From: Opitutaceae bacterium
Lineage (GTDB): Bacteria > Verrucomicrobiota > Verrucomicrobiia > Opitutales > Opitutaceae
Reading direction: 5' to 3'
NCBI GenBank assembly: GCA_018402455.1
Contig: JAGYIG010000002.1
Coordinates: 62,001 to 126,000 of the forward strand
Length of the DNA: 64,000 bases
Shown: positions 7,392 to 15,374 of the stretch, piece by piece
Layout of the letters: each line of letters opens with the position of its first letter
How positions within the stretch are numbered: position 1 is the stretch's first letter
Notes under the pieces: generated by a model
Told to the model about the DNA's origin: nothing
Database searches by the model: none
What the model saw: only the letters and a program-made list of their open reading frames with translations
Position numbers and translations under genes: made by a program

Positions 7392-8593
7392 AACGCCGGC
7401 GGGTTAAAATAACCGGCCTTGGGCTGGTGACTCCCGCTGGCATCGGTCGGGATGCCTTTGCCCGCGGGATCCTGGAGCCGGTCAGCCGGGTGCGCACCGC
7501 GGTTGGTTATCCGCCCGAGGCCGGGGCCTTTGTCAGCGCGCGGGTGGAGGGGTTTGACCTCGGCGATTTTGAACCCGACGTATCCACCAAGCGGATGCCA
7601 CGTCACACTCAGTTTGCGGTGGCGGCGGCTAGCATGGCGGCGCGGGAGGCAGGATTTAATTTGCGCGAGCTTGACGGCCAGTCGGTGGTGATTGCGGTCG
7701 GCGCGTCCCTGATGGACTTCGGGGTCATCAACAAAACGGTGGACGTGATTTTGCGCCGGGGCCCCGTGTTTGGTTTGCCGTCCTCGGTTTTCTCGGCCTC
7801 GGTGAGCGCGATCGGCGGGGCGATAGGCGAGCTGTTGCAGGGGCCGGCCCGAGCGATGTCGTTTCAGAGTGCCTGTTGTTCCGGCGTGGACGCGATCGGC
7901 CATGCGGCCGGGGTGATTGAGCGGGGCGAAGCGCGCTACGCCATCTGCGGAGGGACGGAGTCACCGCTCTATTTTCATCCGATGCTGGAGCTGAAAATGG
8001 CGGGGTTGGCCCCGGGGAACCCGGTGGCTCCCGAACGGCAGTGTCGCCCCTTTGATCTTTGGCGCACGACCGGGGTGATTGGCGAAGGGGCGGGCGTTAT
8101 GATTCTGGAGCCAGAGGAAAGTCCAGCGCCGGCGCTGGGCTACGTATCAGGGTATGCCTACGCGTCTGATTCGATCGGCAAGCCGGAAGAAGGACTGGCG
8201 ATTGCGATGGAGATGGCGCTGGCGAATGCCGGACTTCACCGGCAACAAGTGGACACGATCAACGCCTGGGGGCCGGGTCACCGGGTGCTGGATGCGGCGG
8301 AGGCGCGCGCGGTGCACCACGTCTTTGGATCCCGGGCCCTCGAGATTCCGGCGTTTTCGATCAAAGGCGCGATAGGGAATCCGCTGGGGGCGGCGGGGGC
8401 GATCCAGGTGGGAGCCTCGGTGTTGGGATTTGCCGGCAATGGTCTTCCACCGACGGTGAATTGGGATCGGCCGGACCCCGCCTGCAATCTGTGTCTGAGC
8501 CGCGAGGCCCTGCCGGTGGCGAGTCAGCACGTCATGGTGAACACGCATGGACTCTCGGGCACGAATGCGTGTCTGGTGGTCAGTCGATCATGA
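7388..8593 (+). CDS. Beta-ketoacyl synthase-like protein with altered active site
   Basis: A 401-residue thiolase-fold ketosynthase, normal KAS I/II length. The nucleophile region reads FQSACCSG with C163 in the usual Cys position. The usual first catalytic His motif NAHGTGT is NAWGPGH here (W294), the second, TGHLLGAAG, is IGNPLGAAG (N331), while the Lys of that region is kept (SIKG, K326) and the terminal NSFGFGGTN motif is NTHGLSGTN (H387 at the gatekeeper Phe position). Both decarboxylation histidines are therefore missing, so ordinary malonyl-ACP condensation is doubtful; an acyl-binding, acyl-transfer or chain-length-factor-like role is possible. Four-base overlaps join it to kinases on both sides. 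Confidence 0.87.
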   Translation: MKRRRVKITGLGLVTPAGIGRDAFARGILEPVSRVRTAVGYPPEAGAFVSARVEGFDLGDFEPDVSTKRMPRHTQFAVAAASMAAREAGFNLRELDGQSVVIAVGASLMDFGVINKTVDVILRRGPVFGLPSSVFSASVSAIGGAIGELLQGPARAMSFQSACCSGVDAIGHAAGVIERGEARYAICGGTESPLYFHPMLELKMAGLAPGNPVAPERQCRPFDLWRTTGVIGEGAGVMILEPEESPAPALGYVSGYAYASDSIGKPEEGLAIAMEMALANAGLHRQQVDTINAWGPGHRVLDAAEARAVHHVFGSRALEIPAFSIKGAIGNPLGAAGAIQVGASVLGFAGNGLPPTVNWDRPDPACNLCLSREALPVASQHVMVNTHGLSGTNACLVVSRS

Positions 8594-10590
8594 ATACGGT
8601 TTCCCTTTATGTCTCAGTGGCGGCCGTGCTGGTGGGTTTGCTGGCCTTGTGGGCGAATCCGAAGCGCCGGATCAATCAGCTTTTTTTCACGGCCTCCCTC
8701 CATGTGGCGCTGTGGCTCATCTGTTCCAACGTGGCCCGGACGCTGGTTGATCCGTATTCGGGTCTGTTGTGGTTGCGGATCAGTGCGTCGGTCGGGGCCT
8801 TCATTCCCCTGCACCTCTGGTTCATCAAAGAAGCGATCATCGATAGCGAAACGCCGGAGCGCGGTTTTCCTTTGCGGTTGTCCGGTTGGGGTGTCGTCAG
8901 CGTTGCGCTCGCCTATTTACCCCTAACCTTTTGGTTCGTACCGGAGCATTCCACGCCGGAACGACCGGTTTATGGCTGGGGTTATTATGCCTATGTGGGG
9001 GGGCTCTTGCTGGCCTACGGAGTGCTTTGTCAAAACACGGTGGCGCGGATGCGCCGCCAACTGGGCGTGACCAAGATCGAACTGCAGATTGCGTTGTTGG
9101 GGGGCAGTGGTGTGGCGGTGGTGGTTTTGTTGATCATGGTCGCGCGCACGTTTTTCCCGATCCCCGATTACCTCCAACCGTTGGTGATTTTTGTGCTGTA
9201 TTCGTCCACGGCCATCGCGATCACGACCCACCGGATTTTTGACGCGCGGCACCTGTTCATGATCGCCACGCAGCGGGTGCTCCTGGTGCTGGTGGTGGCA
9301 GGCTCTTCGTATCTGCTTTGGCGCCAATTGTCCGGACTGTTGTCGGAACTGATCGCGTATACACTGTCGGTGGTCTTCGTATTATGGTTCGCCGGTTGGC
9401 TGAACCGTCGGCTTGATGCCTGGTTGCTCCGTTATCCGGAAGCGGTCCAGGCCCGGCTGGCGGCGTTTAATGCGGCCCACAGCGAGGTGCGCACGGACGA
9501 GTTGAAAAAGGCGTTTGCCAAGGTGTTGAACGGTTGGGGACAAACGGATCGGGCCTTTCTCCTGCTGGAGACGGATGACAGACTGGCGGACGAGGGGCTC
9601 CTGATCGGCAAGGACGACCCGGTCGTCCGGGCGCTGCGGGAGATTCAATGGGCCACTCCGGAGCGCCTGATGCGCGAAAGAGAAACAAAGGAGCGGAACG
9701 CGCTGGCGGATTTTATGAGCGAGCACGAGTTGGGCGTCATGGTCTGGGAGCAGGGCCCCACCATGAGTCTGATGGTGGCCTTGGGGGCCCGCCCCTCACG
9801 CCGCCCGTTCACGTTTCCCGAGGTGATGCAACTGCGGGAATTGGTCTCCATTTTCGACAGTTCACTTTCGCGCACCCAGCTCCTGGCCAAGGCGCAGCGG
9901 GCCGAACAACTTGCGACGGTTGGTTTGTTGGGGGCGGGGGTGGCCCATGAAATCCGCAACCCGCTGGTTTCGATCAAAACCTTCGCTCAACTGTTGCCGA
10001 AGCACTACGCCGACCCGACCTTTCGCGAGCGTTTCTCCCATTTGATTGGTGATGAGGTCGCGCGGATTGATCGGCTCACGGAACAGCTGCTGGATTTGGC
10101 GGCACCCCGGTCCTTTCAAAAACAGCGGGTGGACCTGCACGACTTGATCCGGATCTGCCTCGACTTGGTGGCGGCCCGGGTAGCCTCGCGCAACGTGCAT
10201 ATCCGTTCGGACCTGCAGGCGGTTCCCGATGTGGTCTGGACCGACCCGCACGGACTGAAACAAGTCATCCTGAACCTCTGCTTCAACGCCGTTCAAGCGC
10301 AGGAAAGCAGTGATCGGGATCGCCCAATCGGCTTGACCATCCGCACGGTGCGCAAGGGCAAAAAAATCTGTCTGGCGGTGGAAGATGAGGGCCCGGGGGT
10401 TCCCGATGCTGCCCGTTTGCATTTATTCGAGCCCTTCCATTCGACCAAATCAAATGGGTTTGGACTTGGCCTTACGGTCTGCACCGAAATCCTTTCTCAA
10501 CTCGACTCCAACATAACCCTCGATCCTTACGTAGAAGGTCAGGGGGCGGTGTTTCGAATTTCCCTACCGTGTCCGCCTCGTTCCTCCTAG
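8590..10590 (+). CDS. Membrane-bound sensor histidine kinase, PrsK-like layout
   Basis: Starting at the ATG overlapping the ketosynthase stop gives 666 residues. Residues about 1-275 hold a hydrophobic multi-helix region beginning VSLYVSVAAVLVGLLALWA, like the 7TM sensor of PEP-CTERM-type kinases. A GAF-like linker (about 290-440) follows, then a HisKA/HATPase core: H-box GVAHEIRNPLVSIKTFAQLL, N-box VILNLCFNAVQAQ, G1 VEDEGPGVP and G2 FGLGLTVC. All catalytic motifs are intact, so this is the most likely active autokinase of the operon. The resemblance to PrsK is by layout only; a PEP-CTERM protein does occur near 60 kb. The 3' end overlaps the next gene by 22 bp. Confidence 0.88.
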   Translation: MNTVSLYVSVAAVLVGLLALWANPKRRINQLFFTASLHVALWLICSNVARTLVDPYSGLLWLRISASVGAFIPLHLWFIKEAIIDSETPERGFPLRLSGWGVVSVALAYLPLTFWFVPEHSTPERPVYGWGYYAYVGGLLLAYGVLCQNTVARMRRQLGVTKIELQIALLGGSGVAVVVLLIMVARTFFPIPDYLQPLVIFVLYSSTAIAITTHRIFDARHLFMIATQRVLLVLVVAGSSYLLWRQLSGLLSELIAYTLSVVFVLWFAGWLNRRLDAWLLRYPEAVQARLAAFNAAHSEVRTDELKKAFAKVLNGWGQTDRAFLLLETDDRLADEGLLIGKDDPVVRALREIQWATPERLMRERETKERNALADFMSEHELGVMVWEQGPTMSLMVALGARPSRRPFTFPEVMQLRELVSIFDSSLSRTQLLAKAQRAEQLATVGLLGAGVAHEIRNPLVSIKTFAQLLPKHYADPTFRERFSHLIGDEVARIDRLTEQLLDLAAPRSFQKQRVDLHDLIRICLDLVAARVASRNVHIRSDLQAVPDVVWTDPHGLKQVILNLCFNAVQAQESSDRDRPIGLTIRTVRKGKKICLAVEDEGPGVPDAARLHLFEPFHSTKSNGFGLGLTVCTEILSQLDSNITLDPYVEGQGAVFRISLPCPPRSS

Positions 10591-12350
10591 CCACCGAAGA
10601 TACCGATCTATTCAAACGATGGGCTGCTCAGATGCCGAGTGGCGGCACCGTGCTGACGCTGGACGAGGTGGTGGCCTATCCCAGCTTGCCCCCGGGTTTA
10701 CCGATCGTGGTGGTGGCGGATACGCTGGTGCTGGATCGCGTCCCCGCCGTGTTGGAGCGGTGCCCGCTGGTGGGGGTGGGGCGCCCTCATTCCGCGACGT
10801 TTGAACACCTCAAACTTTCGGGCCGAGCGATTCGGTGCATGGACTACGATGAGAGTGGAGAGCGGCTGGGCGAATTTTTGCCCCTGTTGGCGGAGATTGC
10901 GGAGCGCCGGGCGGCCCTGGATCTGGTGGCGGAAAAGAATCAGCGAGGAAGCAATACCAACCCTCCGCTGCCGGTGCCCGCGGCCAGCGGGGCGATGGAC
11001 ATGTGGGATTTTTTGGAAGGGGCGGTGGAAAACATGGGTTCCCGGGAACGGCTGCTGGCCGAGTTTCGACGCGCGTCGAGGCACGTGTTGAACGCTTCGC
11101 ACATCGTTTTCTTTTTGCGCGAAGACGGCGAGTTTCGCGCTGATCGGGGCGCCTCGCACTGCCCCAACGATGATCCTTTGATCGTCTACCTTTCCTTTCG
11201 TCCGCTCGTGCTGGACGGGGCGGAGTGGCCGGGCCCACCGGACCCGTTGGCGGAAATGGCGGCGCGCAACCGCATGGCGCTGTGGGGCGCCCGGCTGCTG
11301 GTGCCGATGCACGACAACGGCCACTTGACCGGCGTGATCGCCTGTGGGGTGCGCAACGACGGTCAGCCCTACGACGCACAGGACAAGGCGCGCGCGGTCT
11401 CCTTTGCGCGACTCCTGCGGGAGTTTCTGCGGCAGAACAAACAGAGCAGCCGATTGCACGGTCTCTACGAACGCAGTTTGGTGGGCGACCGCTATTTTCC
11501 CCACACCCAGCTGCTCGATGCCGACGAAACGCCCTCCGTGGAGATGCCGGTGGCGGTGCGAGCGCTGGTCGGCAAAGCCCGCCGCGATCGCGCCACCTGT
11601 CGACTGCGGCCCGGTCCCGGACAACCCTTTCGTGGGGCGGCGGGCCTGGTGAGTGAAACCGGAGGGGCCTGGGTTTTTTGGGAGGAGGCGAGCAATGACG
11701 TGGCCGATTGGATGCAGGATCAGCGACAAAACCGGTTGGAGTTGTTGCGGGATCTTTCCCTCACGTTGAATCACGAACTGGGCAATGCCTTGGTCTCGTT
11801 TGCCGCGATGGGTAACCGCTCATCGCAGCTGCGCCTGCCCGCCGCCTTGCGGAAATCGATTGCCTCGGACCTCGCGCGGTTGACCCGCCTGAACAACGAC
11901 CTCGTGAAGCTGGCGGAGTTTGCGCTGATGCAGGCGGAAAAGGTGGACCTGAGGACGATCCTGCAACAGGCGGGCGAGGCGGTGGGCACCACCGTCGAGG
12001 TGCCGCCGGATCCGGTGGAAATCGAGGTGGTGGGCGAATTGGTCCGTTATGCGCTGGAAGCCCTCATCTGCACCATTGCCGAAAACCAGCCCGCCGATGC
12101 GTCCTCCCGACTCAAGGTGCAGCTGCGCTCCACCGGCGACGCTACAGCGATGACCGCCTTGATCTCGATTCAGGGAACTGGCTTGGAGTTGGAAGGGATT
12201 TTGCCGGACCCAGATCCGGATCAGATTCCCAATCAAGGTCGGCTGGCGGTTTTCATCGCCAAGGAGATCGTGCGCCTGCACGGGGGTGAAATTCACGCGG
12301 GCCCCGGCATGGAAGGCACCGAAATCCTCCTGTCACTGCGGCACTGGTAA
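10569..12350 (+). CDS. Degenerate GAF-histidine-kinase-like protein
   Basis: A 593-residue protein. Residues 1-110 look like a receiver remnant (SASFLLATEDTDLFKRWA) without the usual acidic pair or phospho-Asp. A GAF-like domain spans about 145-290 (LLAEFRRASRHVLNASHIVF, then RLLVPMHDNGHLTGVIACG). The dimerisation region keeps a His (LSLTLNHELGNALVSFA) and the C-terminus resembles HATPase, but the N-box lacks its Asn (YALEALICTIAENQ), the G1 box reads IQGTGLE instead of DxGxG, and only the last motif (GRLAVFIAKEIVRLHGGEI) is recognisable. It is probably a pseudokinase or phosphotransfer scaffold for the neighbouring kinases. The stop shares one base with the next ATG (TAATG). Confidence 0.78.
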   Translation: MSASFLLATEDTDLFKRWAAQMPSGGTVLTLDEVVAYPSLPPGLPIVVVADTLVLDRVPAVLERCPLVGVGRPHSATFEHLKLSGRAIRCMDYDESGERLGEFLPLLAEIAERRAALDLVAEKNQRGSNTNPPLPVPAASGAMDMWDFLEGAVENMGSRERLLAEFRRASRHVLNASHIVFFLREDGEFRADRGASHCPNDDPLIVYLSFRPLVLDGAEWPGPPDPLAEMAARNRMALWGARLLVPMHDNGHLTGVIACGVRNDGQPYDAQDKARAVSFARLLREFLRQNKQSSRLHGLYERSLVGDRYFPHTQLLDADETPSVEMPVAVRALVGKARRDRATCRLRPGPGQPFRGAAGLVSETGGAWVFWEEASNDVADWMQDQRQNRLELLRDLSLTLNHELGNALVSFAAMGNRSSQLRLPAALRKSIASDLARLTRLNNDLVKLAEFALMQAEKVDLRTILQQAGEAVGTTVEVPPDPVEIEVVGELVRYALEALICTIAENQPADASSRLKVQLRSTGDATAMTALISIQGTGLELEGILPDPDPDQIPNQGRLAVFIAKEIVRLHGGEIHAGPGMEGTEILLSLRHW

Positions 12351-13201
12351 TGGAATCGGTCAGTCCATGCGTTGATCGGGTGATGGCGGCGATGTTGGCC
12401 TCGCCGGACGTGTCGGCCGCAATTCTTTTTGGATCACGAGCGCGGCCGGAGGCGGACTCGCCAGCCGATGCCGGGTCGGATGTGGATTTGCAGCTCGTGG
12501 TCAAAACGCCCCGGCAGTGGGTGGACCGCCGGTGGGCGGAATCGGTGTTGCCACCGGATGCGGTGCAGGCGTGGAGTGTGCGCGATGCCTTTGGTGGGGT
12601 GAAAAAGGTCTCGGTTCTGCTGGTCGACGGGGAACTCGATATGGTGTTCGTGCCGGCGCGCCGGATGCGCTGGGCCCGCTGGGGGCTGGCGTTGGGGCTC
12701 CACCGCATCAGTCCCGCTGGGATGCGCCGAGCGGGGGATTTGAAACTGCTGGCCGGCGCGGGCTATCGCCTGCTCAAGGGCGGGAGCAAGTGGGAATCGT
12801 TTTGGCGCCGGGTGGTGGCGGAGGTGCCGGAACCCCGACTCTCGGATGCGGAGATTCGCAATCTGGCGGAAGGGGTAAAAGTGGATTTGGTTTCCATCCA
12901 GCGTAAGTTGGATCGGGGAGAACTGCGGGCGGCGCAGCGTTGGTTGCACCTCGGGATTGCCGAGGTGAATTTTAAATTGATGCACGAACTCCGCCACCGC
13001 CGTGGCCGGCGATGCTTCCACGATGCCCGGCGGGCAGAGGAGGTGTTGGACGCGGCGTCACTGGCCCAGGTCACCGTGGTAACGGACCTATCGGTCGAGG
13101 GGATCCGGGAGGCGGCGGAGACGGCGGCCCGGGTCGCCGCCCGGTTGAGCTCCGAACTGCTCGACCCAAGGGAGTTCGGCCATGAGCGATCGGCTGGCTG
13201 A
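12350..13201 (+). CDS. Nucleotidyltransferase-fold protein, last gene of signalling operon
   Basis: A 283-residue protein with the polymerase-beta-like nucleotidyltransferase signature: AILFGSRARPEADSPADAGS followed by DVDLQLVV gives the GS...DxD metal-binding pattern at about residues 25-48, and a third acidic residue may be in ELDMVFVP. The C-terminal half is helical and charged (EIRNLAEGVKVDLVSIQRKL), comparable to the helical partner domain of aminoglycoside adenylyltransferases or HEPN-like modules. It could transfer NMP to a protein or small molecule; no substrate is evident. The TAATG overlap with the preceding pseudokinase argues that it belongs to the same pathway rather than being a stand-alone resistance gene. 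Confidence 0.72.
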   Translation: MESVSPCVDRVMAAMLASPDVSAAILFGSRARPEADSPADAGSDVDLQLVVKTPRQWVDRRWAESVLPPDAVQAWSVRDAFGGVKKVSVLLVDGELDMVFVPARRMRWARWGLALGLHRISPAGMRRAGDLKLLAGAGYRLLKGGSKWESFWRRVVAEVPEPRLSDAEIRNLAEGVKVDLVSIQRKLDRGELRAAQRWLHLGIAEVNFKLMHELRHRRGRRCFHDARRAEEVLDAASLAQVTVVTDLSVEGIREAAETAARVAARLSSELLDPREFGHERSAG

Positions 13202-13533
13202 ATCCGCAGGTCGGATGAATTTCTCAACAACGGCGGCAAACGGGACGGTCTTCCTCAAGCCTGCGGCGGAGAGGCAGGTGGCGGGCGTCGCTCCTCCGGG
13301 TTACGCCACCGCACGAAGGTAGGGCGCGTCTCGCCGAGACCGCCGCTGCAGGCTGATCGCCTACCGTCCGAGGCCGCGACGATGAAGGGTGGGGCCGCCA
13401 CGGAGGTCCGGGACGGCGGGCGCGAGGGGGGCAAAACAACCGAACGGGTTTCCCGCCGAAGCCGATCATCCGCGGGAGACGATATTGAAGCCGTTGAATG
13501 CAGACTGTTCCCGGATGATTTGGAGAACCGATG
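13202..13533. other. Intergenic region with GTAGG-type palindrome
   Basis: This 332-bp gap separates the signalling operon from the convergent ABC ATPase gene and holds no recognisable gene. At 13319-13344 it carries a hairpin element GTAGGGCGCGTCTCG + CCGAGACCGCC. An element with the same frame but different stem bases occurs at 54639-54663, and a third, inverted, at 59451-59475. The rest is GC-rich with no terminator-like poly-T that I can see. Confidence 0.7.
13319..13344. repeat. GTAGG-type hairpin element, member 1
   Basis: GTAGG is followed by a stem GGCGCGTCTCG pairing with CGAGACCGCC around a very short loop, with one internal C-C mismatch. The downstream bases GCTGCAGG resemble GTTGCAAG after member 2 at 54639. 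Confidence 0.7.
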
Positions 13534-14511
13534 TCAGTGCTTCTCGAACAGATCGGCGATGACGTCTTCGAGAGGGATGTCATGGATGGTGATATCCGCG
13601 ACGGGACCGGTGGTGAGGATCTCCTGCGACACCTTCACGATCTGGTGACCGGGAGCCCGCACCTCAATCTTGCCGTTGTCGTGCCGCCGGGTGATGCCGT
13701 AGGCCGAACTCCACGCCTTTTCAAAGGAGGTGTCCTCGGGCACAAAGGTGACAATTTTTTGGCGGGTGCCGGCGGAGCCGGTCTCCAAACGGTTGAGGTC
13801 GCCGTCATAGATTTTCTGCCCCTGGTGAATGACGATCACGCGATCGCAAAGTTCCTGAATGTCGGCCATGTAGTGGCTGGTGAGCAGGATGGTGACGCGG
13901 TGGCGTTGATTGTAGGCGCGGAGAAAGCTGCGCACCGCCCGCTGCGAGACGACGTCGAGCCCGATCGTGGGTTCATCGAGAAACAGCACCTTGGGCCGGT
14001 GCAACAGAGCGGCGATGAGTTCCATCTTCATGCGCTCACCGAGCGAGAGTTCGCGCACCATCACATTAAGCTTGGCGCGCACGTCGAGCAGGTCGACGAG
14101 TTCGTCGAGGGTGGCCTGCCATTGGCCGGCGGGAATTCCGTAGATGTGCCGCAGCAGGAGAAACGATTCGATGGCTGGTAGGTCCCACCACAGTTGATTC
14201 TTTTGGCCGAGCACCAGTGCGAAGATACGCCGGTAGTCGTTTTCGCGTTTGGTGGGATCAAAACCGGCGACGGTGGCGGAGCCACTGGTCGGGTAGATCA
14301 GTCCGGCGAGCATCTTGAGGGTGGTGGTTTTGCCGGCTCCATTCGGGCCCAAAAATCCGACAAACTCGCCTTCGTTGATTTGGAAGGAAACGTCTTTGGC
14401 GGCAGCCAACTCCTCGAATTCGCGCTTGAACAGACCTTTCACACCTCCCCAGAAGCCGGGCTGTTTTTTGTAGGTGCGGAAGATGCGGGTGAGGTTTTCG
14501 GCTTCGATCAT
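13534..14511 (-). CDS. ABC transporter ATP-binding protein (ABC-2/NatA-like), no permease adjacent
   Basis: A 325-residue ATPase: Walker A GPNGAGKTTT, Q-loop VLGQKNQLWWDLPA, signature VRELSLGERMKMEL, Walker B VLFLDEPTIGLD and switch LLTSHYMADI. The long N-terminal insert (YKKQPGFWGGVKGLFKREFE) and the roughly 90-residue C-terminal extension are typical of the subfamily that pairs with ABC-2 permeases and exports undefined substrates. Normally one or two permease genes follow immediately; here the next sequence downstream on this strand is a 332-bp non-coding gap and a convergent gene, so the partner is absent or elsewhere. It lies 62 bp downstream of a methyltransferase gene and may be cotranscribed with it. 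Confidence 0.92.
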   Translation of the reverse strand: MIEAENLTRIFRTYKKQPGFWGGVKGLFKREFEELAAAKDVSFQINEGEFVGFLGPNGAGKTTTLKMLAGLIYPTSGSATVAGFDPTKRENDYRRIFALVLGQKNQLWWDLPAIESFLLLRHIYGIPAGQWQATLDELVDLLDVRAKLNVMVRELSLGERMKMELIAALLHRPKVLFLDEPTIGLDVVSQRAVRSFLRAYNQRHRVTILLTSHYMADIQELCDRVIVIHQGQKIYDGDLNRLETGSAGTRQKIVTFVPEDTSFEKAWSSAYGITRRHDNGKIEVRAPGHQIVKVSQEILTTGPVADITIHDIPLEDVIADLFEKH

Positions 14512-14573
14512 GGAGGGAGGAGATCCAACGGTGGGTTGTCCCGGGCGCCAAGCCCAAGCGGCTGACGGGGCGA

Positions 14574-15332
14574 CTATTTCCAGAGCAGGGCGATTTCCGA
14601 TTGGGCGTCCCGCCGGCTCACTTGGCGGGTGATTTGCCCGATGTGGTCGATTTTTTTGGTATCCAGATCGTCCTGATCCGTCGCGCGGTGATAGGCCGGA
14701 TGGTAGAGCTCCGCCAAGGTGTCGGCCGGATGAGGGAGTGCGAGGTGCCGACGGAATCCGGCGGCCTTGCCCAAGTCGAAGATCAAGGAAACGGGCATAT
14801 CGCGTTCATGGACGCCGAATTGCTTGATGGCGTCCTGTGAGGTCGCGGCGTCGTGGTGACCTGACCCGGGTTCAAAAGCGAAGAGCACGCCGTTGGGTTT
14901 CAGGGCGCGGTGGGCGCACTGCAGCGCTTGGGCGGGGTCCTCGGCGTGGTGCAGGGCATCGAAAAAAAGCACGACATCGAACGAACCGCCGCCGTCGAAG
15001 AGCTCGTAGTCGCTGACTTGATAGTCGAGATTGCGCAACTGCGCTTCATCCCGGCGTTGGGTGGCCGCGGCGATCGCTTCGGGTGCGATGTCGATGCCAA
15101 GGACCTCGTGATGTTGTTGCGCCAAGATGTGACTCAGCCAGCCCACTCCGCAACCGAGGTGGAGCAGTCGCTGGGGCGCCTCGGGCAACAGATGGAAGAG
15201 CGCGGCCAGATTGGACAGATTGAATTTGCAGCGGTCGTCGGAGAAAGGCTTGCCGAGGGCATGAGCAATGCCTTCGGGACCTTTGCGCGCGTAGTATTCG
15301 CGTTCGCCTTGTTTGGGATCGGATGGGTTCAA
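14574..15332 (-). CDS. Class I SAM-dependent methyltransferase, copy 1
   Basis: A 252-residue protein with motif I LLHLGCGVGWLSHILAQ, the acidic end of strand 2 (EVLGIDIAPEAI), motif II around FDVVLFFDALHHAEDP and post-II ALKPNGVLFAFEPGSG, a complete Rossmann methyltransferase core at about residues 55-165. The first residues (DPKQGEREYYARKGPEGIAH) are shared nearly word for word with the upstream paralogue, including DPKQGEREY(Y/F)A(R/K). The substrate is unknown; such pairs are common in surface-sugar or lipid modification loci. It reads into the ABC ATPase gene, so export or modification of a common product is plausible but unproven. Confidence 0.85.
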   Translation of the reverse strand: MNPSDPKQGEREYYARKGPEGIAHALGKPFSDDRCKFNLSNLAALFHLLPEAPQRLLHLGCGVGWLSHILAQQHHEVLGIDIAPEAIAAATQRRDEAQLRNLDYQVSDYELFDGGGSFDVVLFFDALHHAEDPAQALQCAHRALKPNGVLFAFEPGSGHHDAATSQDAIKQFGVHERDMPVSLIFDLGKAAGFRRHLALPHPADTLAELYHPAYHRATDQDDLDTKKIDHIGQITRQVSRRDAQSEIALLWK

Positions 15333-15374
15333 AATTGCGAATGGAGGGCGGTGGGAAAGGGGCCGGGGCCGGGT

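Noticed and set aside
13224-13583. Minus-strand frame of 119 codons in the gap after the kinase operon
   Set aside because: Arg/Pro-rich with no family resemblance, overlaps the ABC ATPase end and a palindromic element.
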